This document shows, piece by piece, positions 13,001 to 23,705 of a stretch of 64,000 bases of DNA. The DNA is from Blastomyces gilchristii SLH14081. Lineage: Eukaryota > Ascomycota > Eurotiomycetes > Onygenales > Ajellomycetaceae. Position 1 is the stretch's first letter. Each line of letters begins with the position of its first letter. A program made the translations under genes and the position numbers. The notes under the pieces were generated by a model, which was not told where the DNA came from, did not search any database, and saw only the letters and a list, made by a program, of their open reading frames with translations. The stretch is from the NCBI RefSeq assembly GCF_000003855.2, contig NW_003101673.1, positions 196,734 through 260,733 of the forward strand, read 5' to 3'.

Positions 13001-14037
13001 AGCTTGAATCTCTTATAGACTTATAAATAAGTGAACTATCAAAAGAGAAAGAATATGAACAGTATTTGAAGAGAATTTCTACAATCAATATAAAAGACTC
13101 TATTCTAATTTATTCAGATGACTTAAAAAATGAGAACTTGAATAGATTAGGTGCAGGCATTGCTTATACTGAAGATAATATTAATTTTATCTCAGATTTC
13201 TGAAATCTAGACTCTGAATATGAAGTATTTGATGTTGAACTATTTACAATAGTGAAAGCTTTCAAACTCATTGAAATAAAATCTTATAAAAGAGAAAATT
13301 GTTTGAAAGAGATATGAATATTCTCTGATAGTCAAGCTGCTTTAAAAAGACTTAGAAATAGTCAGATTCATAATAATCAAATGAATCTTGAACTGATCTT
13401 AAACTCTGTTTTAAAAATTCAAAAGAGAAGAACATCAAAGCTGATAATTCATCTGCACTGAGTTCCTGCTCATATAAATATTCATGACAATGAATTGACT
13501 AATTCAGCTGTAAAAAAGGGTGCAGAATTAAGCAGATCTATTCAAAAAATTGTGTCCTGGTCTTTTATAAAGAGAAAAATAAAAGAATCTTGTTTAAACA
13601 AGTGAAATGAAAGCTGGCAGAAACAAAAGAAGAGTATACATTATTCAAGATTTGAAACAAAACTCAAGTGAAAATCTTGTTCAATTAAATGTAAAAAGAA
13701 AATATTCTCATCTATAATACAGCTGAAACTAGGACATGGCTATTTCAAATCTTATATACAAAGATTTGATGATAGATTTGACTCAATAGAATGCTCATTC
13801 TGCAATACAAATGAGAATTCTGAGTATATTGTAATACACTGTGCATTATATAATAGTCTCAGAGTCAGATTGAAAGAGAAGTATAATCTAAATCAATTAA
13901 ATATGAGATTCTTATTCTCAACTGAGACAGGAATTAAATACTTAATAGACTTTCTATCAGAAACTCAAGCAGCTATAAGAAAATGACTAAATTCAGAATT
14001 ATCTGAATATGAAGAGGAGGAAATCAATCAGATATAG
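10075..14037 (+). pseudogene. LINE ORF2 relic (endonuclease, RT, RNase H)
   Basis: The frame starts at ATG 10075, overlapping the ORF1 stop as ATGA, and closes at TAG 14035-14037, about 1,320 codons. Early segments resemble an AP-type endonuclease, with LLQELNFD, IIEDFNAYHL and SESDHEII blocks. The RT core follows: LFLNCLEKVLEK-like text near 11,730, FIDIKEVFDHVSKSKLI near 11,910 and YINDIDLVYS near 12,190 as a mutated YxDD box with the first Asp lost. An RNase H domain appears near 13,090-13,350, with LIYSDDLKN and WIFSDSQAALKRL-like text (the Trp is now a stop). A Cys/His cluster near 13,790-13,850 closes the protein. Multiple stops make it non-functional. Confidence 0.85.
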
Positions 14038-14345
14038 TCTGTTAAAACAGCTATACACTCTCTTTTAATAATTTGTTTTATTATAGTCTCTCTTTACTTT
14101 ATCTTTTTCTTTATCTTTTTCTTTCAATTTCTTTCTATCTATCTATTTAATGTGTCTATCTTTGAGACTGTGTTCTTTTTCTCTTTTCTTATGTCATGAT
14201 ATTGTCAAATGATTTCAAAGTATCAAAAGATGTTAAAACACTGCAATTTGTAAACAGTTTTTGTATTCTGAGCTGGAATTTTCTGATTTTGCATATCTGA
14301 AATTGATGAATGTATAATAGTTAACTTTACAGACATAGAAAAAAC

Positions 14346-14367
14346 CCTGAGAACTAAAGTTCTCAGG
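14346..14367 (+). other. Perfect hairpin in LINE 3' UTR
   Basis: CCTGAGAACT and AGTTCTCAGG are perfect inverted repeats separated by two A's, about 40 bases before the TAA tail. LINE reverse transcriptases often recognise 3'-end stem-loops of their RNA, so this is a candidate template-recognition hairpin. It keeps CC and GG pairs that are rare in the surrounding mutated DNA. Confidence 0.6.
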
Positions 14368-14407
14368 TAGATGTCATAGTCTCTGACTGCATACATCTAT
14401 AATTGAA

Positions 14408-14430
14408 GAATAATAATAATAATAATAATA
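14408..14430 (+). repeat. LINE 3' tail (TAA)n
   Basis: Seven or so TAA units end the LINE directly before the right copy of the 14-bp target duplication. TAA tails are typical of I-type elements. Confidence 0.8.
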
Positions 14431-14444
14431 AAGAGAAGTATTTC
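14431..14444. repeat. Right target-site duplication of the LINE
   Basis: Exact copy of 6942-6955 (AAGAGAAGTATTTC). Confidence 0.85.
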
Positions 14445-15209
14445 TCTGTCAGATACTCTGTAATCAATCTAATACTTTCTGTTATATAACAGTGTCTTAG
14501 AACAGAATATCAAGATATTTTATAATATTATCAGATATTCATAACACTGATTCATATGCTTTTATTCATGAATGAAACTTCTGTTTCATATGATCTTTCA
14601 ATTGTTTATTAATATATCAATCTTGATTAATTAATGAACTGATGACATCTTCATCTACACTCAGTTTTATAAGCATTTCTATTCTTTATAATAAGTAGAG
14701 AGTGAGATCAGAAGTATTGAAATATATAAGAGTATTTAAGTGTTCTTTCAGTGCTTTTATATTCAGTTCTGTAGATGTTGAAATTGCATGAGTTAATTGT
14801 TGAATCTCTTCATATTAAAGTTATTGAGTTATATACATATCTGCTATCTATTACTGTTATAATTTCAACATTACTCAGAGTCACTGTGATATTATATCTA
14901 TGCTCACATTTAAAAGTTCTATATTATTGTTAGACATGATTATATTGATCATTGAATATATGATATCTGTGAAATCTGAAGAAATATAATTATATTCTCA
15001 TATATCTGAGTGTCAGAACTCTCAGGTTTTTCACTGATATTCTCTTATAAAATCTTTATTACAGAGTTAGAGTGACTGATAAGTAAGCTTCTATCTGAGA
15101 ACTCAGTGTCTGCTTAACTGTGTTTTCTCTTTCTTACACATTATTATATATTCAGATATCTCTCAATGAATAATTGTTTCTAATGAGAAGATGATGAACA
15201 TTTTTATAG

Positions 15210-15518
15210 TATAAGAGACCTACACTGAATAGATCAGTATAATATTGATAGGTCTTATATAACAAAGATAAAAATGTTAGAGAAGAAAAGAAAGAGAAAG
15301 TGTGAGAATCAGCAATCAAGATGAATATTTATACATGTATGTGATGACATACATAGTGAAGCTTCGGGGCAGAAGAATATATGCGTGTTTGTAGCAGCTG
15401 AGGATCAGTGATTGAGAATGGCTGAGAATCAGAGTGTACACATTCAAGAATGAAGTGATTGAAATCTGTGAAGTGTAATAAAATAGTCTATATGATTGAT
15501 CAGGCGCAGCCTGCTACA
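15210..15518 (-). repeat. 5' LTR of the Gypsy element
   Basis: The 309-bp partner of 2387-2695. The left end reads TATAAGAGACC, with the canonical TG mutated to TA. The right end is CTGCTACA. Six dinucleotides read CA in one LTR and TG in the other, which implies ancestral CpG. Confidence 0.88.
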
Positions 15519-15523
15519 CTTAT
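15519..15523. repeat. Right target-site duplication of Gypsy element (CTTAT)
   Basis: Exact copy of 2382-2386. Confidence 0.85.
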
Positions 15524-16320
15524 TAACTATATTTTCTACATTTCAAATTGATATATAAGAAACTCACTTATCATATATTTGATTTAAATAAAGATGAGAA
15601 AAGAAAGATCTATACAGTCAGCAGAAAAACTCATCTATTTCTTTATATTATATACAGCATATGCACTGTTAAATTGATTAATAACTGTTGTTATATAACA
15701 AAGATAATTTCTAATCTGATAATCTTGAGAGTATAGAGACTATACTCTTAAAGAGAAGAGTATTATCACACTCTCAGCTGTGTCAAGATCTTATTACAGT
15801 TTCACACAGCTCATCAATTTCATACAGATAATTTCATCTCATTCAAACCAGTTTTCAATCACTCTATAACATCATTCAGATATATTATAGAAAGATTTAA
15901 TAAATATAAGAATTCTGCTTCTATACAAGATCAGCAGATTACTCTTTCTTAATAGTGAGATGCTGCTGAGATATCACTTCAGCTATTCTCACTCATGAAA
16001 TAGAAGAAGAGTATTCACTTATTGTCTATATAGAATAGCTAGATGCTGGCTTCTAATCAAAGAAGTCAGTGATTTGTTTTTTTTCTACTGAAAGATATAT
16101 AAGAGTTACTGTGTATCTTATACAATCTTCTTAGTATACTAAGTATCATATCTGTGATATTCTCACAGTAACCCTGTAGCCTATGAGCTTGCTATTCAAG
16201 CAAGATAGTCAAGCTCACTTATACAGCTTCTCAAACAACTACCTCTACATGATGCTGCTGACTAGTCACCGCTTCGGTTCCGCCACGTTACAATCATCTG
16301 AATTCATGTTCTAGATGTAC
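15524..16320. other. AT-rich mutated tract flanking the Gypsy element
   Basis: This is the continuation of the pre-insertion DNA that ends at 2381. It is AT-rich with no recognisable frame up to about 16,140. A snap-back sequence lies at 16185-16216 (GAGCTTGCTAT pairing with ATAGTCAAGCTC, one bulged base). From about 16,260 a few CpG-containing words reappear (CACCGCTTCGGTTCCGCCACG). No function assigned. Confidence 0.5.
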
Positions 16321-16866
16321 TTTTTATATGATAAGAAAAGCTCATTTCATTATTGAGTCACAAAAACCTTGCAGAAGCATACTCAATTTCTTGAGTATAT
16401 TGAGACTTTAAACACAGAAATAGAATCTATAAAGAAGCAAGAATGAGAGCTGTCAAATAACATTTAAAGATTACAGATTGATCATCAGCAGCCAGGTCAA
16501 AAACCAATATGAAAGTTCAAAAAGATTATAGGCAAGCTATCTCATAACAAAGGTGATGGAAATGATTGATATCACTATCAAGTTCAAATTCTCTTACTGA
16601 AGCTATTCCCCTTTGCAAAAGAGTGTCAAATTGAATGTCCAAATACTATTGTGCAAGAGGATAAGGCCTCTTCACACAGTCACTATATCCAACATCATAT
16701 GTATGATATTCATGGGATTCAACAGCTGCTTTGGTGTGGGAATTCGCCTGATCTCAACGCGATTGAGGCAGCTTGGCCTTGGATGAAGCACAGAAGAATG
16801 AAAAAAGAAGCTCCTAAGAACCGCGCGGAAGCAGTTAGAGTATGTGTGTTTCTTCTTCTTCTTCTT
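16321..16866 (+). pseudogene. Tc1/mariner (DDE) transposase C-terminal relic
   Basis: One frame runs from about 16321 to 16866 with four in-frame stops (three TGA, one TAA). It reads a block with PGQKPI and WKF-like text (Trp is a stop), then LLLKLFPFAKECQ, IVQEDKASSHSHYIQ, GIQQLLWCGNSPDLNAIEAAW and RRMKKEAPKNRAEAVR. The QED...GNSPDLNAIE spacing is the second Asp and third acidic residue of the DDE catalytic triad in fungal Tc1/mariner-like transposases (DDE_3 family). The 5' part is hypermutated while the last ~200 bases are intact and GC-normal. A GTATGTGT donor-like site follows AEAVR; the rest of the gene is replaced by a microsatellite. Confidence 0.85.
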
Positions 16867-16922
16867 CTTCTTCTTCTTGTTGTTTGTTGTTGTTGTTGTT
16901 GTTGTTGTCGTCGTCGTCGTCG
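16850..16922 (+). repeat. Compound trinucleotide microsatellite (TTC)n(TTG)n(GTC)n
   Basis: About nine TTC units run into about nine TTG units and then five GTC units. The tract abuts the transposase relic at the border with GC-normal DNA. Confidence 0.9.
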
Positions 16923-17525
16923 TTTTGCTTGTGGTTGTTCTTGTCGACAGTGTTTTGTTGATCTTTCTGTGACTAAAAGCTGTCGTCCATTTTAGACAGG
17001 GAGATGAGAGCTGATTTTTTACACTGTTAACAGGTTAGCTGTCATTCAACGTGGGTTGACTCTGTTGACTCTGTTGATTGTTGAGTTTCTTTTCTAGATG
17101 TTTTCTATGGAGCTGAAAGTTTTCGGACGGACAGATCCATGAGCAATGATTTCTCTTAAAATACCGCGCTTCTTTAGAATAAAATAAAAATAAGCTTATC
17201 TTATATATATAGTCCTCTTGAACCTAAAACCAATTGCGATATCTCTGCCAGAAACAGGGTATGTACAAAATATGCATGCGCAGGTGTATATTGGTATGGA
17301 ATAGTGAACCCTAAAAAGAAAGGGGAAGGAAAGGAAAGAAGAAAGAACAATGATCTTCAGGAATCGAGGAAGAAGAGATCTGAGAAGAGAGAGGGGTGAT
17401 ATATGTATGCAATGCAATGCAAAGTGAAGACCAATGCAAAGACTGCCCGACTAACGGTGAATCAGCTTTGAACTCCCCCTGCCAGCCTGCAAGGAAGAAA
17501 CTCAGCAATCCAGCGTCTTCTTTAT
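16923..17525. other. Intergenic DNA at the edge of the AT-rich block
   Basis: Normal base composition with no gene recognised. It includes a TTGAC/TTGATT-rich stretch at about 17,050-17,085 and the 3' flank of the sugar-transporter pseudogene. Confidence 0.4.
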
Positions 17526-18958
17526 TTAATCCTGCTTCTCCCCCTCAACCACAAGCACGCCCCCATTCCCATTTGAGCCATCATTACTATTGCTTCTCGA
17601 GCTCTTAACCTCACCAGGCGCGGTTACCTCTTGATCTGCAGAACTGAAACCATACTTACTGCTCGTTCATCTGCTTAATCTCTTCAGCGGAGAGATATGG
17701 CAGCTGCTTGGCCGCGGTAGCGTAGCTGATATTCTCCGGGAATCCCTTTGCGAAGATAATGCCGATCTCCTCCAGGCTGCGGTGGGGCTGTCTCTGGATA
17801 GAAAAAGTAGATGACGGGAAAGAAGCAGGCGTTGACACACGCGAAGAAGAGGTAGGTGTCCCAGCCAATCCCGTCAAGCATGACGGGGACGACCATGACC
17901 AATGACAAAGTTGAACAGCCAGTTGGAGCAGGTGGAGAGGGCATTGTCCTTGGCGCGGATTTTGATGGGGGAGATCTCAGCTGGGTACAGCAATGGTAGC
18001 GGCAGCCAAGAGGGCCCGAAACTGGCGATGTAGATGAAGAGACCGACCGCGGCGCCGATGGCAGCCTGTCGCGTGCCCGGTATGAGACATGCGAAGGTGA
18101 TCACCATAGACAAGCACTAGCCGGCCGTTCTGATCAAGAAGAGCTTGCGGCGGCCCACTCGTTCAATCAGGAGCCAGGATGAAGTTGCAAAGATGGAGTA
18201 GACGATCATGTTGACACCGCCGAGGAGCATGGCCATGAAATCAGCTCTGCGGATGATGGAGGTCTTGAACAGGATTGGGAAATAGTAGATGACAGCGTTG
18301 CAACCGCCCACCTTCAATACAGATCAAGAGACCTCGGTTGGACGTTCGCGAGCACTCTACCTAGTACGTTGGAATTGTGGAGGTGTTGACACCGTTGCCA
18401 ATGCCGGTAACGATTCGCCCAATGATAAATTGGGCATATGCCCCATGGCCTGGAATAACGGCGACCTGGATAATGACACCAATGATCATGATAAATGCGC
18501 CTAACATAATGGCTCTGCGACGGCTCAGAATATCGCCTGACCAAATGATAGCCATTGCACCTCCCAGACAACCTATGCCCACCCAACATGGGAATGTTAG
18601 AAACTCTCTTCCGCTACGTGCAGAAAAAAGGGGCTAAATGTATCATTTGACTGGAAAATTACCAACTTCATAGATAGCAGGTACGAAACCCTGTTGCGTC
18701 GCATTATCACGGGTTTGGGGGAATGCATCATTGAATGGTTTGGCTAATAATGCCTGACATGATACCCTCTGTTGAAGGGTTCATTATCTGCCCGAAACAT
18801 CTGCTACTGCCATAGCTTTCCCGAAACAAAGGCCTCTAAAGGGACTACTTACGATCATATCCGAAAAGCAAGAAACCAGTCGTCGCCACTGTCGAAATGG
18901 CAAGTGACAATTTGTGGCCTGTCAAGCCAGCGAATCTTGGGGCGCCGGGGTCGCTCAT
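17526..18958 (-). pseudogene. MFS sugar transporter pseudogene
   Basis: The start at 18958 gives MSDPGAPRFAGLTGHK followed by the first membrane segment and GFLLFGYDQ. Intron 1 (18769-18852) joins to GIMSGII; a second intron (18573-18662) joins to GCLGGAMAIIW. Typical sugar-porter boxes follow: RRRAIMLGAF, YAQFIIGRIVTGIGNG, ERVGRRKLF and FFYPETA...RSLEEI. A last intron (17644-17659) would give an acidic tail ending at 17526. The gene is broken: TAG at 18361-18363 and 18117-18119 (both from expected CAG), an internal deletion of roughly 165 codons at about 18,312 (after GLLICIEG), and frameshifts near 17,900 and 17,784. It would have been a proton-coupled sugar importer of about 530 residues. 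Confidence 0.85.
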
Positions 18959-20492
18959 TTTTACTTTTCCCCTGGAGCTGAGCGGGGAGAGAGTACTTGG
19001 GGATCCGGGGCTTTCTCCGCTACTTCGATATGTACAGCGGAAGAGTGGATGCAGGTATGTATGGAGGAGAACCAGTAATATAAAAATCTAAAATCTAGAT
19101 TCACAGAATCTAGATGCCAAGAACAGTTGACAGCGGAAAATGCTCAGCTACCCCGGGAATAATCTCACGAACTTGGACAGCAAGGTAAAGAACGAATTAA
19201 CATGGAATTTCGAATTGATGTAAATGACACATCCCACAGCGACGACGACCGTAAAAGGAAAGAAATTATGAAAGGAACAGAGAAAAAAATCAGTAATAAA
19301 GGAGGGGAAAAAAGAAAAAGAGAAAGCTAGGATTGGCCTCAGCTTTTAAAACATGCATCTGTCGCCGATTTCCATATGAGATGCGAATAACTCCATGATG
19401 ATTACAATTCTGGGAGCATGGAAGCACGGTGTACAGTAGGGTGGATGTTTTGTCACAGCTGAATGCTTTGATGGGGTGGAAGGGGGGTTTGTAGGGGTCA
19501 GAATTGTGGGCAGTGATATATCCCACCCCACCACACATTGAAATCGCTGGCTGTATTAGGATGCTTGCTTAATGATATGTGGCATGACTAGGACGGGTGA
19601 AGGTAAAAAAACTGAACATGATGAAGAAATTGGGAATATGCAGGCGCATATTTTCTCGGCTGTCGTAGTAACGCATGTATCCAGCCGCCGATATCAGATC
19701 GGCAAACTGCCATTAAGGAACATTTTGTTGATCGTTAGTAAGAGCAGGAAAGTTGCCAACAAATATCAATCATCTAGGACTACCGGAATATGCGGCAGTT
19801 GAGGTGCGAGTCAGCGATATTAGTTGGCATCGCGCACTGCATCGTCAGTAAAATATTCGCGAAGCAGTCTCTCTCCATATCCCACTTTTTCATCCCCAAT
19901 TTACTGGGTAGTCCGTTGGGGCTGGTAACAAGAGGATCTGTGGATTGTGATCATGCATTTAAGTGCGTATGGGCGGAGCATCACGGCTAACTGACTGGCA
20001 CCAGGATTGACAACCTGCGACGGGTGATATATTGATATGTTGATGCTGAGTGCAAGCTCTGATGCCAAAGTCACCGGCTGCAAATTAGCTGTAGATCGGA
20101 ACTGCGCTCCAAAGCCTCCATCCAAGCCCGCTTCGGCTAGCTCTGCCATTGTTAAGCTTTCCTATGAGGACGTGGCTGATATCGTTATCAGAATGTTCCT
20201 TATAAAAAAGAAATTGTTACTTTTATTTAGGGTTGCTGGGTTGTCCCTAGATTTTACCATAATAAACTCTTTGAGCTTGTTTTAAGAGAGGATTTTATAC
20301 CGACCAACTCAACCGAGTTCTTTTGTCGTATGTGTATTTTCCTCTGGCAAACTAATAAGTTTTGTCCAATATTGTCGAAAAAGAAGGAAAGCAAAGGACT
20401 CACGACTCCAACCCTCTTCCATAAGCTAGCAAAACTCTTTCCTATCCCCCATTCGGCCCTCTCTACCCCGAGGCCCTCCAGCACAGAGCCAA

Positions 20493-20532
<40 letters not shown>

Positions 20533-21663
20533 ATTTCCCGATCGGCGAGCTGACGGGTCATCACAGCTCCGCCGGAGTCGCTTATCAATATCTAAGTCCG
20601 CTATAAATCCTTGATATCAATCTTCTGATTGGCAGTCTAAGACTGACGAAAGGGAGAAAACTGGAGACGAACCGAGCTGGATTCTGGAATGGAAACCCAA
20701 CTGCGTAGAACGGTAGAAATTAGAACTTGAATTTAAATTAGTTATAACGGTGGATAAACTTTGTGTTGATTAGATGCAATCCGCTGCCCCACCCCGAAAG
20801 TCTTTTTCTTGTCAGGGATAAATGTAACATTTGTAGGAAACGTGGAGTAACTGAAAAGTTTGCAAGCCGGGTAAGTATCCTTTCTGAGAATCGTATGTTT
20901 TATGTAGATGTAGGCTCTGAATAGGCAAGTTTGCCGTGCACACATCCTTCGCCATTTGAGGGTCCGAAAGTTGGGCGGTTGTTGCAGTTTGAAATGGAGA
21001 GAATATCTGTCGACAATGTAGGACCAAAGATAGGTGTCGAGTGTCGAGCCAGCGAGTCTGTCAAGGGGATGTTAGCTATTTCAAAAGATATATCTCGATT
21101 TGTAGTTCAAAACTGGGAATTCTCCAAGTGTTCCTGAAGGATGGCTCCGAGCCCTGGCGATTCCGTGATATGTATCCGTGATATCTATGTATGTATGTAC
21201 AGGAACCCCATCCCATTTTCCCATGGTTGGTCGGAGATCTAGTAGAGTTCGCTCGCGGATTGGCTCGTAGAGCAAAGGGACGACTCTTGATATAAGTTTC
21301 CCGAGATATAGTTCTGCTATATTTCTGTCATGGGGTATAGAGATTCTTCTCGTCTGATGGAAATTGATCCGCCATCCGGTTATCCATTCTCCATAATACT
21401 GGTACATGCTGATAAGTATTGTAGCTGTAGAATATGCAAAGAGTACTCTTGTATGTCATATCTCAGAGATTCCTTATTAGGAAACCAAGCAGTGAGGCTG
21501 TCAGTCACGTGTGCTAGCTTGCTTAGTCATGGTTACATAAGGTCTCGCCAAACGCGTTTGGACGCGTCGGGCGACGGAGGTGGGTGAGGATGAAATTGCC
21601 ATCACATATCGCAACACCGGATATTGAACGATTATTTTATGTTTGATTTGTAGACACACAGAC
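18959..21663. other. 2.7-kb gene-free interval
   Basis: GC-balanced DNA with only short, unconvincing frames on both strands. It contains a TA repeat at about 20,497-20,529 and the presumed promoter of the SLD2 gene. A minus frame at 21081-21407 (no family recognised) may be chance. I see no RNA gene or repeat of known type. Confidence 0.45.
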
Positions 21664-23705
21664 ATGTCGGACGACCAAATTCTACACAATACCCTCACGG
21701 AAAATGAGGAACAGCAGGCCTCATCGACCCTACGAGCAGAATTGAAGGAATGGGAGCGCTCCTTCGCCTCTGCAAATGGCGGCCGCAAACCCGGGAGAGA
21801 TGATATCAAAAATAATACTGCCATTTGTACGGAAAGACAATAACCCCGTGTTTATTTCTTCTTCTCCTATTTCGCACCGAAAAGAAAATTAAAACAAATA
21901 GAATAAACCGGCCGCTAACCCATCGAACTGAATTTGCTGCTTCATCTATGCATGTTTTAGCTACCAAATACAAACTCTACTCCCGCCTACGCGCCCAGTC
22001 GTCGCAGGCCAGCGCCCGCTCTCCAGTTCCAGCGGAGGAAGTATCACAGCAGAGGAAACGCAAACGCCCCTCAGACACACAGGAAGATATAAGCGGGCCA
22101 CCACCACCACAATTCTGCTCAACACCCCGAAAACCCCCCAAGCAAATCCCCGCCACACCCTGTAGGGGTGAACTATTAACATCAGCAACCACACCGCTTC
22201 CTGCAAACGCCCACCCATCGCAACTAGACCCCTACGATTCCCCATCGACATTACGTAGACTCTTCAGCCCCAGCTACCATAACAATCCCCACGAGTATCC
22301 CCACTCATCCTCATCTCCCTTACCCCTCCGCGCAGCCATTGGACCTACGCCGCAGCGTGATGGTAAGGCTCTGGGTCTATTTGACCTCCTCTCTGCATCT
22401 GGAGGTAGCCATCGCAGTAGAGACAGTGCTACTGCTGCGACGCCGTCCTCGAAACAGCGAAGGGGCTTTAATAGTCACCGGGGTGATAAGGATGACATGC
22501 AGACTCCTTCGCGGCGGAAGGGAGGCCGAGCCAATGCGGGAAATCGGGTTGACAAGGATGGAGAGAAAGATTATGAAAACTTCTTCGCCAACACACGCAC
22601 CCCAGCGTCATCTGCTAAGAAGTTCTACCTGGCCAACTTCTTCGCGACGCCGCCTGCGTATCGGTATTCGACTGTCATCGATGGCAGAACAAGTAGTCAT
22701 GATGACGACAGTAATCAACAGGCAGGTAACAATGACACAGTGAATGAAAAAAGAGGTTCAGCGTCAAACGATCCATTAGGCTCAGATACGCCTTCTTTCC
22801 TCCGCCGACGGAACTTATTCTCGTCATCGTCAAGGCCAAACTATCAACAACATGCACGCGTGGCCAGTGGGGCTAGCCTGCACGATCTAAGCCCCATTGC
22901 GGTTCGCATGCCGCAGAAACTTGTCGGGAAGGGGCTAAGTACTATCGTTCAGGGGTTACGGGATATTCAGGAGGAGAGGCTGGATGAGGAGTTGGATGTT
23001 TTGAGAGAGATAGAGGCGGAGGCGGCGCGAGAGGATGATATTATTATTAATGATAGTCAGGTTCCCGTCCATGATGATAGAGAGGGAAATACAACAACGC
23101 GACAATGGAAGAAGAAAGGACAGAAACGAACGACGCGACGGGTTATCATGAGGCCAGTCCGTGCGAAGGTGAAAGCAACACCGGAGTGGCCCGTTACTGT
23201 GATTGATGACGGTGACAATGAAGGTGGAAATGGAGGAAGCGAAGATGAGCTGGCGGCTATTTCAGAAACCCAGCCGCAACCTCAACTTCAACCTCCTGGT
23301 GCGAACAAGGAAAATGAAAATGAAAGTGAAGTAGCACGTGGTCGCCGTGGTGGATTATTCTCGGCATCTGACAAAGATAATTATGCCGACAACAATATCT
23401 CAGAACTCAACCATAACAACCCATATTCTGATCTAGATTCGGACTCAAACTACGAAGACGATACTACGGCCCCGGCATCACCATCTCACTCTAAGGGCCG
23501 GGCGGAGGCGAAGACGCAGAAGTTTGTTCTTAAGAGTACTACCAATGCCAATGGGGCGAAACGGAAACAGGCTACGACGGCAACGGCAGCTACTCAGAAA
23601 CGCAAAGCCAAAACGGACGCGCATGCTAATTATCGCGCGCTGAAGATTCGGGGGAAAGGCTCCCATGCGAGGGGTGGCGGGAGGCGGTTTGGGAGGAGGA
23701 GATGA
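21664..23705 (+). CDS. DNA replication regulator Sld2 (Drc1)
   Basis: Two exons (21664-21826, 21961-23705) encode 635 residues; the intron is 134 bp (GTACGG...TTTTAG). The conserved Sld2 N-terminus is clear: RAELKEWERSFASANGGRKP then GRDDIKNN, and after the junction TKYKLYSRLRAQ. The rest is low-complexity and basic, with several SP/TP sites (for example TPRKPPKQIPATP, RTPASSAKK), and ends in an Arg/Gly-rich tail. In yeasts Sld2, once phosphorylated by CDK, binds Dpb11 to bring polymerase epsilon and GINS to origins. A block near residues 270-290 (FYLANFFATPP) and one near 390 (KLVGKGLSTIVQGLRDI) look conserved. An upstream in-frame non-ATG extension was not used, because MSDDQILHN fits better. 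Confidence 0.88.

Larger units (their letters stand above)
6956..14430 (+). mobile_element. Full-length non-LTR retrotransposon (LINE, I/Tad1 type)
   Basis: The element is 7,475 bp, flanked by a 14-bp target duplication, with a 5' leader (6956-8446), ORF1 with zinc knuckles (8447-10078), ORF2 with AP endonuclease, reverse transcriptase and RNase H (10075-14037), a 3' hairpin and a TAA repeat tail. An RNase H after the RT and a TAA tail fit the I superfamily, to which fungal Tad1 elements belong. It inserted into the Gypsy element in the opposite orientation. It is dead: both ORFs carry many stops, mostly TGA or TAG at expected Trp positions. The 5' end is complete, unlike most LINE copies, which are 5' truncated. 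Confidence 0.88.
2387..15518 (-). mobile_element. LTR retrotransposon, Ty3/Gypsy, hypermutated, split by a LINE
   Basis: Two 309-bp direct LTRs (2387-2695 and 15210-15518) bound the element, and the flanks carry the identical 5-bp duplication CTTAT. Coding relics lie on the minus strand, so the 5' LTR is at the high coordinates. Removing the inserted LINE (6956-14430) and one 14-bp duplication leaves about 5.6 kb, a normal size for fungal Gypsy elements. Reading on the minus strand the order is 5' LTR, presumed gag (15209 to 14445, resuming at 6955), protease region, reverse transcriptase, RNase H, integrase, polypurine tract and 3' LTR. Protease-to-integrase order is the Gypsy order. The element is inactive, as every frame is full of stops. 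Confidence 0.88.

Noticed and set aside
1..16900. CRISPR-like or centromeric array in the AT-rich block
   Set aside because: No regular spacer/repeat periodicity is seen; the block is explained by dispersed transposons with transition mutations.
16651..16995. 114-codon frame ending in poly-Cys/Arg
   Set aside because: The first part is the transposase relic; the Cys/Arg tail is the microsatellite read as codons, not protein.
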